Source: Nocardiopsis alba DSM 43377 (lineage in GTDB: Bacteria; Actinomycetota; Actinomycetes; Streptosporangiales; Streptosporangiaceae). Taken from it: DNA of 64,000 nucleotides. A program made the position numbers and the translations under genes. The stretch is from positions 62,001 to 126,000 of the forward strand of contig NZ_ANAC01000001.1 of NCBI RefSeq assembly GCF_000341225.1, read 5' to 3'. Below, piece after piece: positions 1 through 8,223 of the stretch. How positions within the stretch are numbered: position 1 is the stretch's first letter; each line of letters starts with the position of its first letter. The notes under the pieces were generated by a model. The model was not told the DNA's origin. It was given only the letters and a program-made list of their open reading frames with translations, and ran no database searches.

Positions 1-913
1 CTCCGATGGCCATCAACCCGGTGCGGGCCTCGGGGCCCGCCTCACCGAAGGTCGCGGCGATGTGCGAGGCCATGCTGCTGCCGGTGCCGAACAGGCTCGC
101 GCCCCAGGACTGGGAACCGCCGATCAGCATGAGGACCGCGATGGTCTCGCCCAGCGCGCGTCCCAGGCCCAGCATGGCCGCGGCCACGATCCCGGAGAAG
201 CTCGCGGGGAGGACCACCTTGCGCATGACCTCCCAGCGGGTCGACCCCAGGGCGTAGGCGGCCATGCGCTGGTCGATCGGGTGCACCGCGATGACCTCGC
301 GGATGATCGCGGTCATGATCGGCAGGATCATGATGGCCAGCACGATGCCGGCGGACAGGTAGCCCACGCCCCGGATCGGGCCTTCGAAGAGGAAGAACCA
401 GCCGAGGACGCTCTCCAGGACCTCGAAGAAGGGGCGCAGCACGTTCGGGAGGAACCAGTGCAGACCCCAGAGGCCGAAGATGACGCTGGGCACCGCGGCG
501 AGCAGCTCCACCGTGTAGGAGAGGGGCTTGGCGAGCCGGCGCGGCGCCAGGTGGGTGATGTAGAAGGCGACCATGATCGCCAGGGGCAGCGCGATGACGA
601 TCGCGATGGTCGAGGTGACCAGGGTGCCGTAGATGAAGGGCCAGGCGCCGTAGGTGCCGGTGATCTCGGTACGGGAGTTCCCCGTGGTCCATTCCTGGCC
701 GAAGAGGAACCCGAAGAAGCCCTCCTTGACGAAGACCGGCCAGGCCTCTGAGGTGGTGCGGATCACCATCAGGGCGAGAATGACCAGGACGATGGTTCCG
801 CAGGCCGCGACGGCCCACTTGAAGATCGGGTCGGCCATCCTCCCCTTGCCGGAGTGGAGCGACCCTCGCCGGGGTTCCTCCGGGGCCGGGGCCTCGGGGG
901 CCTCAGTGGACAT
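1..913 (-). CDS. pstC: Phosphate ABC transporter permease PstC (partial, C-terminus beyond left edge)
   Basis: Inner-membrane subunit of the high-affinity phosphate importer. The frame starts at ATG 913, preceded by AAGAGGAGAA, reads MSTEAPEAP..., and stays open for 304 codons to base 1, so the stop lies outside the window. A hydrophilic N-terminus is followed by a first membrane helix near residues 30-50 and several more. The permease signature region (AAYALGSTRWEV...LGRALGETIAV) is of the BPD_transp_1 type found in PstC. It lies 121 bases downstream of pstS in the same orientation; pstA is expected next, off the edge. Family assignment is secure; PstC rather than PstA is supported by position after pstS. 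Confidence 0.92.
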   Translation of the reverse strand, partial: MSTEAPEAPAPEEPRRGSLHSGKGRMADPIFKWAVAACGTIVLVILALMVIRTTSEAWPVFVKEGFFGFLFGQEWTTGNSRTEITGTYGAWPFIYGTLVTSTIAIVIALPLAIMVAFYITHLAPRRLAKPLSYTVELLAAVPSVIFGLWGLHWFLPNVLRPFFEVLESVLGWFFLFEGPIRGVGYLSAGIVLAIMILPIMTAIIREVIAVHPIDQRMAAYALGSTRWEVMRKVVLPASFSGIVAAAMLGLGRALGETIAVLMLIGGSQSWGASLFGTGSSMASHIAATFGEAGPEARTGLMAIG

Positions 914-1034
914 GGTGCTTCTCCTCTTGATGGCTTTCGTGGGAGTCGGAGAGCGGTTCACCCCTGTGACCCCGGGGCGGAGGGAGGGGGTGGGGCCGGG
1001 AACCCGCGTTCCCGGCCCCTGAGGGGGGAGGGGT

Positions 1035-2132
1035 CTAGCCCTCGTCGCCGTTCTCGGAGTTGGTCTTCTCCAGTTCGGCGATGACGCGCTCGGTCAGCTC
1101 GTCGCCGAGCGGGGCGTAGCCCAGCTCACCGGCGAGGTCCTGAGCGGACTCGTCGGTCAGGGCCCAGGTCCAGAAGTCGATGATGGCGTCGGCCGACTCC
1201 TGGTCGTAGCCGCAGGTGTAGGTGAAGATCCAGTTGGTACCGGCGATCGGGTAGCCCTCGCCGCCGATGCCGTCGATCGCGAACTGGAAGTTGTCCGGAA
1301 CATCGGCCTCCTCGGAGGCGGCGATGGTGGACTCCAGGGTCGGCTCGATCGGGGTGCCGTCGGCGTTCACGACCTTGGCGACGGACAGCCCCGCCTCCTG
1401 GGCGTAGGACTGGTTGACGTAGCCGATACCGCCGGGGTTCTGGCTGATGCCCTGGGCGACGCCGTCGTTCTGCTGGCCGCCGACCAGGCCGGAGGCCCAG
1501 TCGAGCTCCTTGCCCTCGCCGTACTCGTCGGCCCACGACTCGACCTCGGTGGCCAGGTAGTGCGTGAACACGGCCGTGGTGCCGGAGCTGTCGGAGCGGT
1601 GGACCGGGACGATCTCGTCGCTCGGCAGGTCCATGTCCGGGTTGAGCTCGGCGATCGCCGGGTCGTCGAAGCTGGTGATCTCGGTGGAGTAGATGCCGGC
1701 GATGGTCTCGGCGTCCAGCACCAGACCGTCGAGGTCCGGGTTGTTGAAGGCGATGACCACGGAGCCGAACACGACGGGGAACTGGACGGCCTCGCAACCG
1801 CGGGCCTCGGCCGCGGCCTCCAGGCTCTCCTCACCGAGGTACTCCTCGGAGGAACCGAAGTCGACCGTCTGCTCCAGGAACTGCTCGATCCCGGCGCCGG
1901 AACCGACACTCTGGTAGTTGATGTCCACGCCCGACTGGACGTCGGAGTTGTAGGTGTAGATCCAGTCCTGGAAGAGCGGGTCCGGGAAGCTGGCGCCGGC
2001 GCCGGTCAGCGACGCGCTGAGGTCGCCACCACCGTCACCCGTCGCGTCGGTCTCCCCGCCCCCGTTGCTGCACGCCGCCGCGAGCAGAGGGATGGCCGCC
2101 AGAACGGCGAGCTTGGAACGCCCGTTGCGCAT
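1035..2132 (-). CDS. pstS: Phosphate-binding lipoprotein PstS
   Basis: Extracytoplasmic phosphate receptor of the Pst importer, 365 aa. It has a lipoprotein signal peptide (MRNGRSKLAVLAAIPLLAAAC) with lipobox LAAAC, so Cys21 should be lipidated. Phosphate-site motifs are visible: GAGASFPDPLF near the mature N-terminus and RSDSSGTT mid-protein. The loop that is normally DFG(A/G)SD reads DFGSSEE, so the phosphate-contacting Asp appears to be Glu. It is the first gene before pstC, and a candidate PHO box lies about 105-126 bases upstream of its start, consistent with phosphate-starvation induction. Assignment as PstS is secure; the effect of the Asp-to-Glu change is unknown. Confidence 0.95.
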   Translation of the reverse strand: MRNGRSKLAVLAAIPLLAAACSNGGGETDATGDGGGDLSASLTGAGASFPDPLFQDWIYTYNSDVQSGVDINYQSVGSGAGIEQFLEQTVDFGSSEEYLGEESLEAAAEARGCEAVQFPVVFGSVVIAFNNPDLDGLVLDAETIAGIYSTEITSFDDPAIAELNPDMDLPSDEIVPVHRSDSSGTTAVFTHYLATEVESWADEYGEGKELDWASGLVGGQQNDGVAQGISQNPGGIGYVNQSYAQEAGLSVAKVVNADGTPIEPTLESTIAASEEADVPDNFQFAIDGIGGEGYPIAGTNWIFTYTCGYDQESADAIIDFWTWALTDESAQDLAGELGYAPLGDELTERVIAELEKTNSENGDEG

Positions 2133-2236
2133 GTCGTAGTTCTCCTCGTTGAATCACCGCTGTCGGGGCTGACGTGAAACGACAGTAAGCGCGTAGAAAG
2201 TCGTGGTGACATCGAAATAGAGGACGTTCGGTAGAA

Positions 2237-2258
2237 GAAGGGTGAATGCCGGGTGAAT
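2237..2258 (-). promoter_or_regulatory. Candidate PHO box upstream of pstS
   Basis: On the minus strand two 11-base direct repeats lie head to tail: ATTCACCCGGC then ATTCACCCTTC. They match the Streptomyces PhoP repeat pattern (G/T-T-C-A-pyrimidine-rich, 11-bp register). They sit about 105-126 bases upstream of the pstS ATG in an otherwise gene-free 404-base gap (2133-2536). Nothing else coding is apparent in that gap apart from the hairpin at 2473-2505. PhoP itself is not in the window. Confidence 0.6.
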
Positions 2259-2472
2259 CAGTGTCACCATTCGATAACGGGTACGGTGTGTGGTGGCGAC
2301 GGTGATTCTCGGTGATCGTCCCGATCGAAGCATCGATCCGCCCTGAGCTGCGGTGACGTCGGGGCTCTCGGTCTTGTCACGTGGGTGACCCGGAGATGTC
2401 GATGACACCTCGGATTTCTCTTCGGTTCACCTCTCCATGTGTCTTCGAAGAAAATGACCCGGACATGTGAGA

Positions 2473-2505
2473 AGGGCCTCCCCGGTGTTCACCGGGGGGC
2501 CTGTT
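2473..2505 (-). terminator. Hairpin terminator after the response-regulator gene
   Basis: A GC-rich inverted repeat (GGCCTCCCCGGTG, TT loop, CACCGGGGGGCC) lies about 30-60 bases downstream of the regulator stop codon on the minus strand. It would separate the pstB-regulator transcript from pstS-pstC. Confidence 0.55.
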
Positions 2506-2536
2506 CGAGAAATCCTCGGATGCTTTTTCGGTGCGG

Positions 2537-3319
2537 TCAGCCCTGTCCGGTGTCGAGCCGGTAGCCGATACCGCGCACCGTGTGGATGAACCTCGGGCGG
2601 GCCTCGGAGTCACCGAGCTTGTGCCGCAGCCGCCGGATGTGCACGGCGATCGTGTTGTTCACCGGAGGCAGCGGCTTGTGCCACACCTCGGTCCACAACT
2701 CCTCCCGGCTGACCACCCGTCCGCTGTGCCGGAGGAGGAAGTCCATGATCCCGAACTCCCGCAGCGCCAGGTTGACCGGCTGTCCGTCCACGAACAGGCG
2801 GTGTCCCAGGGCGTCCAGCTCCAGGTCGCCCGAGCGCAGCGCCGTCGGCCGGGGCGTCCCCACCTCGGGGAGCCCCTCCGAGCCGGGCAGCGAACCGCGC
2901 AACAGCGCCGCCAGCTCCGGGATCCGGTAGGGCCGGCTGACGCAGGCGGTCGCGCCCGCGGCCAACGCCCGGACCGCTCGCTGGGAGTCGCCCGGCCCCA
3001 CCCCGATCAGTATCGGGATGTCGATGGCCCGGCGGGTGACCCGCACCAGCGTCTCCAGGTCGACCTCGGGCGGATCCGCACTGGTCAAGAGGGTGTCCGG
3101 ACGCAGCATTCCGACCCGCAGCAGGGCCTCCGCGCCGTCCACGCACACGGTGATGTCCACATCGTGCCCGCTCAGCGAGAGCACCAGCCGGTGGGACTGC
3201 TCCGACTCCGGTTCCACCAACAGCACCCTGAGCGGACCCTCCATCCGCTCCACACGTCCTTCGTCGTCCGGCGCGCCCATAGGGGAGGGGACCGGGGAGG
3301 AAGAGGTGAGCGCGGTCAT
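2537..3319 (-). CDS. Winged-helix response-regulator-like protein with degenerate receiver
   Basis: OmpR/PhoB-type DNA-binding protein of up to 260 aa. The C-terminal winged helix is intact (REFGIMDFLLRHSGRVVSREELWTEVW...VNNTIAVHIRRLRHKLG...IHTVRGIGYRL). The N-terminal receiver fold is recognisable but its phosphorylation residues are lost: the acidic pair is E-P in VLLVEPE, the phospho-acceptor position in PDTLLTSADPP is Ser, and the conserved Lys is Arg in VSRPYRI. It is therefore probably not controlled by ordinary phosphotransfer. It sits between pstB (49 bases upstream) and pstS. The start is uncertain: ATG 3244 (MEGPLRVLLVE, after GGAGCGG) would give 235 aa and may be the true start. 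Confidence 0.85.
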   Translation of the reverse strand: MTALTSSSPVPSPMGAPDDEGRVERMEGPLRVLLVEPESEQSHRLVLSLSGHDVDITVCVDGAEALLRVGMLRPDTLLTSADPPEVDLETLVRVTRRAIDIPILIGVGPGDSQRAVRALAAGATACVSRPYRIPELAALLRGSLPGSEGLPEVGTPRPTALRSGDLELDALGHRLFVDGQPVNLALREFGIMDFLLRHSGRVVSREELWTEVWHKPLPPVNNTIAVHIRRLRHKLGDSEARPRFIHTVRGIGYRLDTGQG

Positions 3320-3368
3320 GAGCGGGGTCCACTTCGTCGAGGGGGCGGTCGGGTGGAACGCGGAGGGT

Positions 3369-4241
3369 CTACCCGAAGCGGCCCGAGATGTAGTCCTCGG
3401 TGCGCTGGTCGGCGGGCTTGCTGAAGATCTTGGCGGTCTCGTCGAACTCCACGAGGCTGCCGTAACGCTCGTTGTCGTCGTCCACGGAGGCGGTGAAGAA
3501 CGCGGTCCGGTCCGAGACGCGGGCCGCCTGCTGCATGTTGTGGGTGACGATGACGATCGTGTACTCGGCCGCCAGCTCGTACATCAGGTCCTCGATCTTG
3601 AGCGTGGCGATCGGGTCCAGAGCCGAGCAGGGCTCGTCCATGAGGATGACCTCGGGGTTCACCGCGATGGTGCGGGCGATGCACAGGCGCTGCTGCTGGC
3701 CGCCGGAGAGGGCGAAGGCGCTCTCCTTCAGCTTGTCCTTGACCTCGTCCCACAGGGCGGCCTTGGTCAGGGTCTCCTCGACCAGGTCGTCCATGTTCCC
3801 GCGCATCCCGTTGATCCGGGGACCGTAGGCGATGTTGTCGTAGATGGACTTGGGGAACGGGTTGGGCTTCTGGAAGACCATGCCGATCCGGCGGCGCACC
3901 TCGATCGGGTCCACGTCGGGGGCGTACAGGTCCTCACCGTGGTAGGTCACCCTGCCCTCGACCCGGGCGCCGGGGATGAGGTCGTTCATCCGGTTCAGGG
4001 TGCGCAGGACCGTGCTCTTGCCACAGCCGGACGGGCCGATCATCGCGGTGATCTGGCGCGGTCCCACCTTCATGTTCACATCGCGCACGGCCTTGTTGGT
4101 CCCGTAGTGGATCGACAGGTCGACGATGTCGAAGACGGGGTCGCCCAGGCCGGGGACCTCACGGTTGTACCGGACGGTGTCGGGGGCGATCCCGCGGCCG
4201 GACTCGGTGCCGCGAGCGGACGCGGTGTTGCTGACAGACAT
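3369..4241 (-). CDS. pstB: Phosphate ABC transporter ATP-binding protein PstB
   Basis: ATPase of the phosphate importer, 290 aa from ATG 4241 ([11 protein letters not shown]), which has GGAAGTGG a few bases upstream; a longer in-frame extension exists but is unlike the family. Walker A is GPSGCGKST, the signature is [15 protein letters not shown] and Walker B is [13 protein letters not shown], all characteristic of PstB. It is placed upstream of pstS rather than after pstA, and appears co-transcribed with the atypical regulator. A run of 11-bp PHO repeats lies about 90-135 bases upstream, so it should respond to phosphate starvation in its own right. Confidence 0.94.
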   Translation of the reverse strand: MSVSNTASARGTESGRGIAPDTVRYNREVPGLGDPVFDIVDLSIHYGTNKAVRDVNMKVGPRQITAMIGPSGCGKSTVLRTLNRMNDLIPGARVEGRVTYHGEDLYAPDVDPIEVRRRIGMVFQKPNPFPKSIYDNIAYGPRINGMRGNMDDLVEETLTKAALWDEVKDKLKESAFALSGGQQQRLCIARTIAVNPEVILMDEPCSALDPIATLKIEDLMYELAAEYTIVIVTHNMQQAARVSDRTAFFTASVDDDNERYGSLVEFDETAKIFSKPADQRTEDYISGRFG

Positions 4242-4331
4242 GGGGCCACTTCCGGTTGGGACGGTGCTTGCGCGGTGGTGTCGTTCGGGGGGTGGAACCC
4301 GCGGAGCGCGGTCGAGTCCCATGGAAAAGGG

Positions 4332-4375
4332 TGTGCATGAAGCGAAGGTGAACGAACCTCGTGGCCAAGATGAAC
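4332..4375 (-). promoter_or_regulatory. Candidate PHO box upstream of pstB
   Basis: On the minus strand four consecutive 11-base blocks read GTTCATCTTGG, CCACGAGGTTC, GTTCACCTTCG and CTTCATGCACA. The first, third and fourth fit the actinobacterial PhoP repeat and all are in exact 11-bp register. It lies within the 411-base gap 4242-4652, which otherwise holds only the trx terminator hairpin. Confidence 0.62.
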
Positions 4376-4580
4376 GTGGGCGGTGGAGTGGGAAGCATCC
4401 GGTGACGTCTCGGTGTCCTCCCACTCCGGAGAGCGTCCGAACGTCCTGCGGCGCACCGGATCGGACGGTGACCGGCGGGTCCGGGCGGGTCTCGCGAAGG
4501 GCGCGGTACGGCGGCGCGTGCGACCTCTTCGGCGGGGCGATGGTGATCGGGGCGCGGGGGACTCCCCCCGGAATGACATG

Positions 4581-4616
4581 CGCCCCGGTGGGCCCTCCGA
4601 GGGGGCCCGCCGGGGC
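4581..4616 (-). terminator. Hairpin terminator after thioredoxin gene
   Basis: Nested inverted repeat: CGCCCCGG pairs with CCGGGGCG, and an inner GGGCCC pairs with itself across a CCGA-containing loop. It lies about 40 bases past the thioredoxin stop on the minus strand. Confidence 0.55.
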
Positions 4617-4652
4617 GGGGTCGACGTGCCCCGTTCCCGGGGCGGCGCCTCG

Positions 4653-5024
4653 TTACTTCTGTCCTTCGCCCTGCTCGGCGATCTTCTGCTTGACCTCGTC
4701 CATGTCGAGCTCCTTGGCCTGGGTGATCAGGCTCTCCAGGGCCTCGGAGGGCAGCGCACCCGGCTCGTTGTAGATGACCGTCTGGTCACGGACGATCATC
4801 AGGGTCGGGATGGACTGGATCTTGAATTCGAAGGCGAGCTCGCGCTGGGCCTCGGTGTCGACCTTCGCGTGCACGATGTCGGTGTGCTTGTCCGAGGAGT
4901 TCTCGAACACCGGGGCGAACTGCCGGCAGGGCCCGCACCAGTCCGCCCAGAAGTCGATGAGAACGAAGCTGTTGTCCTTCAGCGTTTCGGCGAAGTTGTC
5001 CTTGGTGAGTTCGACGGTGGGCAC
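4653..5024 (-). CDS. trxA: Thioredoxin
   Basis: Cytoplasmic disulfide reductant, 123 aa. The redox motif WCGPC is present in FWADWCGPCRQFAPV, and the cis-proline loop IQSIPTLM matches thioredoxins. The start is GTG 5024 with AGGAG eight bases upstream; an upstream in-frame ATG would add a non-conserved extension. It stands alone with its own terminator, divergent from the DUF202 pair. Which thioredoxin reductase it uses cannot be seen here. Confidence 0.93.
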   Translation of the reverse strand: MPTVELTKDNFAETLKDNSFVLIDFWADWCGPCRQFAPVFENSSDKHTDIVHAKVDTEAQRELAFEFKIQSIPTLMIVRDQTVIYNEPGALPSEALESLITQAKELDMDEVKQKIAEQGEGQK

Positions 5025-5321
5025 GTGGTCTCCTGCTCTTCGTTCGTACTGTGGTGTCGACCGGTGGCCAACTGCCATCCTCCTGGGTGCTACAGCGGTC
5101 GTGCCCGCTCGTTTGTTCCGCATGCCCGATAAGACGACCGAATAGCCGGACGGCCAGGGTTTTTCCTACCCAACACGTGGTTCATATCTGTTTGGGAGGA
5201 AAGCCCTCGCGAGGTTAGTGTCGGCCGGAGCGACATGAGTTCATCGTCGTGACCGTGGACTTCGGTCGGGGGACCGGATCCACGCGAGACAGGGATCGAA
5301 CACGAACCGTCCGGGGGAGCG

Positions 5322-5678
5322 ATGGGCACGGAGGACGAGGGCGGCCCCGAGAAGGCCGGAACCGTCGACTACCGCTTCACCTTGGCCAATGAGCGCACCT
5401 TCCTGGCCTGGATCCGCACCGCCCTCGCCCTGTTGGCGGGGGCCGTCGCCGTCCTTCACCTGCTGCCGCTCGGATGGGCCGAGGGCCCGCGCACGGCGGT
5501 GGGACTGCTCCTGGCCCTTCTCGCCGGGGCGGTGACCGTCTACGCCCCGGTGCGCTGGTACAGGGTGCAGCGGATCATGAGCAGTGGCGGCACCCTCCGG
5601 ATGAGCGGGCTGCCGCTCATCACCGCCTTCGCGGTGGGGCTGGTGTGCCTGCTCGTCCTGCTGGGCAACCTGCTGTGA
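5322..5678 (+). CDS. DUF202 (YidH-type) membrane protein
   Basis: Small integral membrane protein, 118 aa, with the DUF202 hallmark LANERTFLAWIRTALALLAGAVA near the N-terminus and three hydrophobic segments (about 28-48, 55-75, 95-117). The start ATG 5322 follows CGGGGGAGCG. Family function is unknown. Its stop overlaps the start of a second DUF202-like gene, implying translational coupling and perhaps a heteromeric membrane complex. Confidence 0.88.
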   Translation: MGTEDEGGPEKAGTVDYRFTLANERTFLAWIRTALALLAGAVAVLHLLPLGWAEGPRTAVGLLLALLAGAVTVYAPVRWYRVQRIMSSGGTLRMSGLPLITAFAVGLVCLLVLLGNLL

Positions 5679-6040
5679 CCGAGGAGGGGCGGGACCCCGG
5701 CCTCCAACCGGAACGCACCCTGCTGTCCTGGCAGCGCACACTCATCCTGCTGGTCCTGGTGGGGTTGCTCTACCTGCGCGGCCCCCTGGTGCCCGGGGCC
5801 GCCGTCCTGCGCGAGGCCCCGGTCCCGCTCCGTGTGGGCGTCCTGGCCCTGGTCCTTCTGCTGGTCGCGCTCCTGGGGCTGCATCTGTGGCGGAGATGGC
5901 GACGGACCGACCATGGTCTGCGTGAGCCCGGAGGAACCGGACCGCCGGAGAGTGTGGCCCGCCCCTGGGCCATGGTCCTGTTGGGGATCGGCGTCCTCTC
6001 CCTCACCGTGGCCGTGACGATGACGGCGATCCTGCCCTGA
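5675..6040 (+). CDS. Second DUF202-like membrane protein
   Basis: Protein of 121 aa starting at GTG 5675, which overlaps the previous gene's TGA. The N-terminus PGLQPERTLLSWQRTLILLVLVGLLYL is the DUF202 motif in divergent form (E-R-T-x-L-x-W-x-R-T), followed by two further hydrophobic segments and a charged loop. It pairs with the gene before it. Function is unknown; the pair arrangement is common in actinobacteria. Confidence 0.85.
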   Translation: MTEEGRDPGLQPERTLLSWQRTLILLVLVGLLYLRGPLVPGAAVLREAPVPLRVGVLALVLLLVALLGLHLWRRWRRTDHGLREPGGTGPPESVARPWAMVLLGIGVLSLTVAVTMTAILP

Positions 6041-6309
6041 GAACGGGCCGAACGGGGGCGCCGTCCTTCGCGGTCGTGGAGCCCGGTGCCATGCCCTGGA
6101 ACGGGCGGAACGGGCCGGAGGAGAGAACGGTCGGTGCCGCCTCCCCACTCCCTACGACGGGTGTGGTCCTCGTCCGAGGCGATACGGGGGAACGGGCCCC
6201 GTGCTCGCCCGGTCTCGCGGTTCGACGCGCGACGACGGCCGGTCATGGGAGAAAGGGGTCGGGCGGCGGGGCGCCCGGTTCGTTCCCCTCCACGGCGGCC
6301 GGATGCTCC

Positions 6310-7293
6310 CTAGGCCGGCGTGGGCACGGCCTCGACGGAACGGCGGTACTCGATGATGGAGTCGATGATCGCGTTCAGGTCCCGGGTCGGCTCGTAGCCG
6401 ATCAACCGTCGGGCCAGCGAGGTGTCGGGGTAGCGACGCTGCATGTCCTCGTACCCCTCCCCATAGGCCTCTTCGTAGTCCATGTAGGTGATCTCGCTTT
6501 CGGATCCGGTCAGCTCCACGACACGGTCGGCCAGCCCCTTGATCGAGATCTCCTCGTGCCCGCCCAGGTTGACCGCCTGGTGGTAGGCCTCCGGGGTCTC
6601 CAGGAGACGGGGCAGCGTGGGGACCACGTCGAACACCGAACCGAAGCAGCGGCGCTGGGTGCCGGTGCCGTACACGGTGATGGGCTCACCGGACACGGCC
6701 TGGTCGACGAACCGCGGGACGACCATGCCGTAACGGCCGGTCTGGCGGGGCCCGACCACGTTGAAGAAACGGGTGATGACGCAGGGCACGTCGGACTCGG
6801 TCCCGTGGACGTAGGCGACCAGCTCGTCCAGACCCTTCGCGGCGGCGTAGGACCACCGGCTCTTGAGCGGTGAACCGTAGATCCGATCGTCGTGCTCGGT
6901 GAGACCGTCGGCGTCGTTCTTGCCGTAGACCTCGCTGGTGGAGGCGACCATGTAGGGGACGCGGTGACGTACCGCGGCCTCGACGACGTTCTCGGTCCCG
7001 TGCAGGTTGGTCCTCAGTGAACGGAGCGGGTTGTCGACGATCGTGTGCACGCCCACCGCGGCGGCGAGGTGATAGACGGCGTCGGCCCCCTCGACGAGGG
7101 AGTCCACCAGATCTCGGTCCAGGATGTCCCCTTGGACGAAGCGCAGCGCCGGTGAACTCCGGATCCGGGACAGGTTGTCCAAGGAACCGGTCGATAGATC
7201 GTCGATGACGACGACCTCGTGCCCTTGGGCGATCAGATGGTCGCTCAGGTGCGAGCCGATGAAGCCGGCGCCGCCGGTGATGACAGCCTTCAT
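6310..7293 (-). CDS. NAD-dependent epimerase/dehydratase (nucleotide-sugar)
   Basis: Extended short-chain dehydrogenase, 327 aa. The Rossmann motif GGAGFIGSH is at residues 7-15, the acidic NAD-binding stretch is VVVIDDLSTG, the catalytic Ser/Thr region is STSEVYG, and the catalytic YxxxK is in YAAAKGLDEL. It probably acts as a UDP-sugar 4-epimerase or a related decarboxylase/dehydratase; substrate cannot be fixed from sequence. It is the last gene of a minus-strand set with a PIG-L deacetylase and a WbqC protein, pointing to surface glycan or glycolipid synthesis. Confidence 0.88.
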   Translation of the reverse strand: MKAVITGGAGFIGSHLSDHLIAQGHEVVVIDDLSTGSLDNLSRIRSSPALRFVQGDILDRDLVDSLVEGADAVYHLAAAVGVHTIVDNPLRSLRTNLHGTENVVEAAVRHRVPYMVASTSEVYGKNDADGLTEHDDRIYGSPLKSRWSYAAAKGLDELVAYVHGTESDVPCVITRFFNVVGPRQTGRYGMVVPRFVDQAVSGEPITVYGTGTQRRCFGSVFDVVPTLPRLLETPEAYHQAVNLGGHEEISIKGLADRVVELTGSESEITYMDYEEAYGEGYEDMQRRYPDTSLARRLIGYEPTRDLNAIIDSIIEYRRSVEAVPTPA

Positions 7294-7394
7294 GGTTTCC
7301 CCTCCACTACGGGCGATGTTGGTTGGTGCTCTTCACAAGGGATGAGAGTTCGGGTGACGGGTGGGGGAGCCCCGATGGGTGTCCCGGGGCGTGC

Positions 7395-8108
7395 TCATGC
7401 CAGGTGGCGCAGCACGTGATAGCCCTCGCCCAGACAGACCCCGGCCTGCATGCCCCGCAGGACGGAGAGACTGCGCAGGGTGAGTTCGGAGCGGGTGTGC
7501 GGGTGCGAGTGGGTCTGGGAGCCGTACAGCTCCATGCCGTGGAGCTTGGCCAGCAGGTCCTCCTCCTCCAGTTCGACGATGAGGTTGGGAGAGTCGGCGG
7601 GCTCGGCGCGCCACTGGTCGGCGGCCTCCTCGTAGGCCAGGACCAGGCGCGGGTGGTGTCGCAGGCGGGTGTCGGAGGGGCGCAGCGCGGTGTGCACCGC
7701 CTCGGCGGTGGCCTGGTGGTCCTGGTTGTAGCTGGTGCGATGCGGTACGAGCACCACGGTCGGTTCCAACCGCGCGATCGATATGGGGCTCTCCCGTTCG
7801 ATCAACCGGGTCAGGTCCACCCGGGGGACCGAGTCGAGCCGCAGATGGTAGGCGTCCCCCGGCAGCGCCATGTGCCAGTCGTCCCAGAGGAAGTGTTCGG
7901 AGACCTTCTTGATCTCGGTGTGCCGTTCCATGGCCGTGGAGAAGCCCTTGGGCGACTCGTCGGCGGTGTCCCCGACCGTCATGAACTGCACGTAGACCTC
8001 GGCGCCCGCCCGTTTGGCCTTGCTCATGAGACCGCCACAGCCGAGGGTCTCGTCATCGGGGTGGGGAGCGTAGATCAGGAGGCGTTCCTGAGACCAGTCC
8101 GTCGTCAT
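7395..8108 (-). CDS. PIG-L family deacetylase
   Basis: Zinc-dependent N-deacetylase-like protein, 237 aa from ATG 8108 (MTTDWSQERLL). The metal motif PHPDDETLGCGG is near the N-terminus, and a downstream YNQDHQATAEAV supplies the family's D-x-x-H-type His. The longer upstream start adds a non-homologous tail. Family members remove acetyl groups from GlcNAc-containing substrates (MshB, antibiotic and glycan pathways). Here the neighbours (epimerase, WbqC, GT2) suggest an exopolysaccharide or glycolipid rather than mycothiol. Confidence 0.88.
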   Translation of the reverse strand: MTTDWSQERLLIYAPHPDDETLGCGGLMSKAKRAGAEVYVQFMTVGDTADESPKGFSTAMERHTEIKKVSEHFLWDDWHMALPGDAYHLRLDSVPRVDLTRLIERESPISIARLEPTVVLVPHRTSYNQDHQATAEAVHTALRPSDTRLRHHPRLVLAYEEAADQWRAEPADSPNLIVELEEEDLLAKLHGMELYGSQTHSHPHTRSELTLRSLSVLRGMQAGVCLGEGYHVLRHLA

Positions 8109-8223
8109 GCTGGGTTTCCCGTTCTTAGCCGAATGATCAGGGCGATCGTGGTCACCCGGGCCGTCGTCGAACCGCACCGCGATCGTGGTCCGGGAGATCG
8201 GTGATCCATGTCACCGAACTTTG

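Noticed and set aside
8199-8216. CGGTGA...TCACCG inverted repeat between WbqC and PIG-L genes
   Set aside because: Only six-base arms with a six-base loop, no T tract and ambiguous role; too weak to call.
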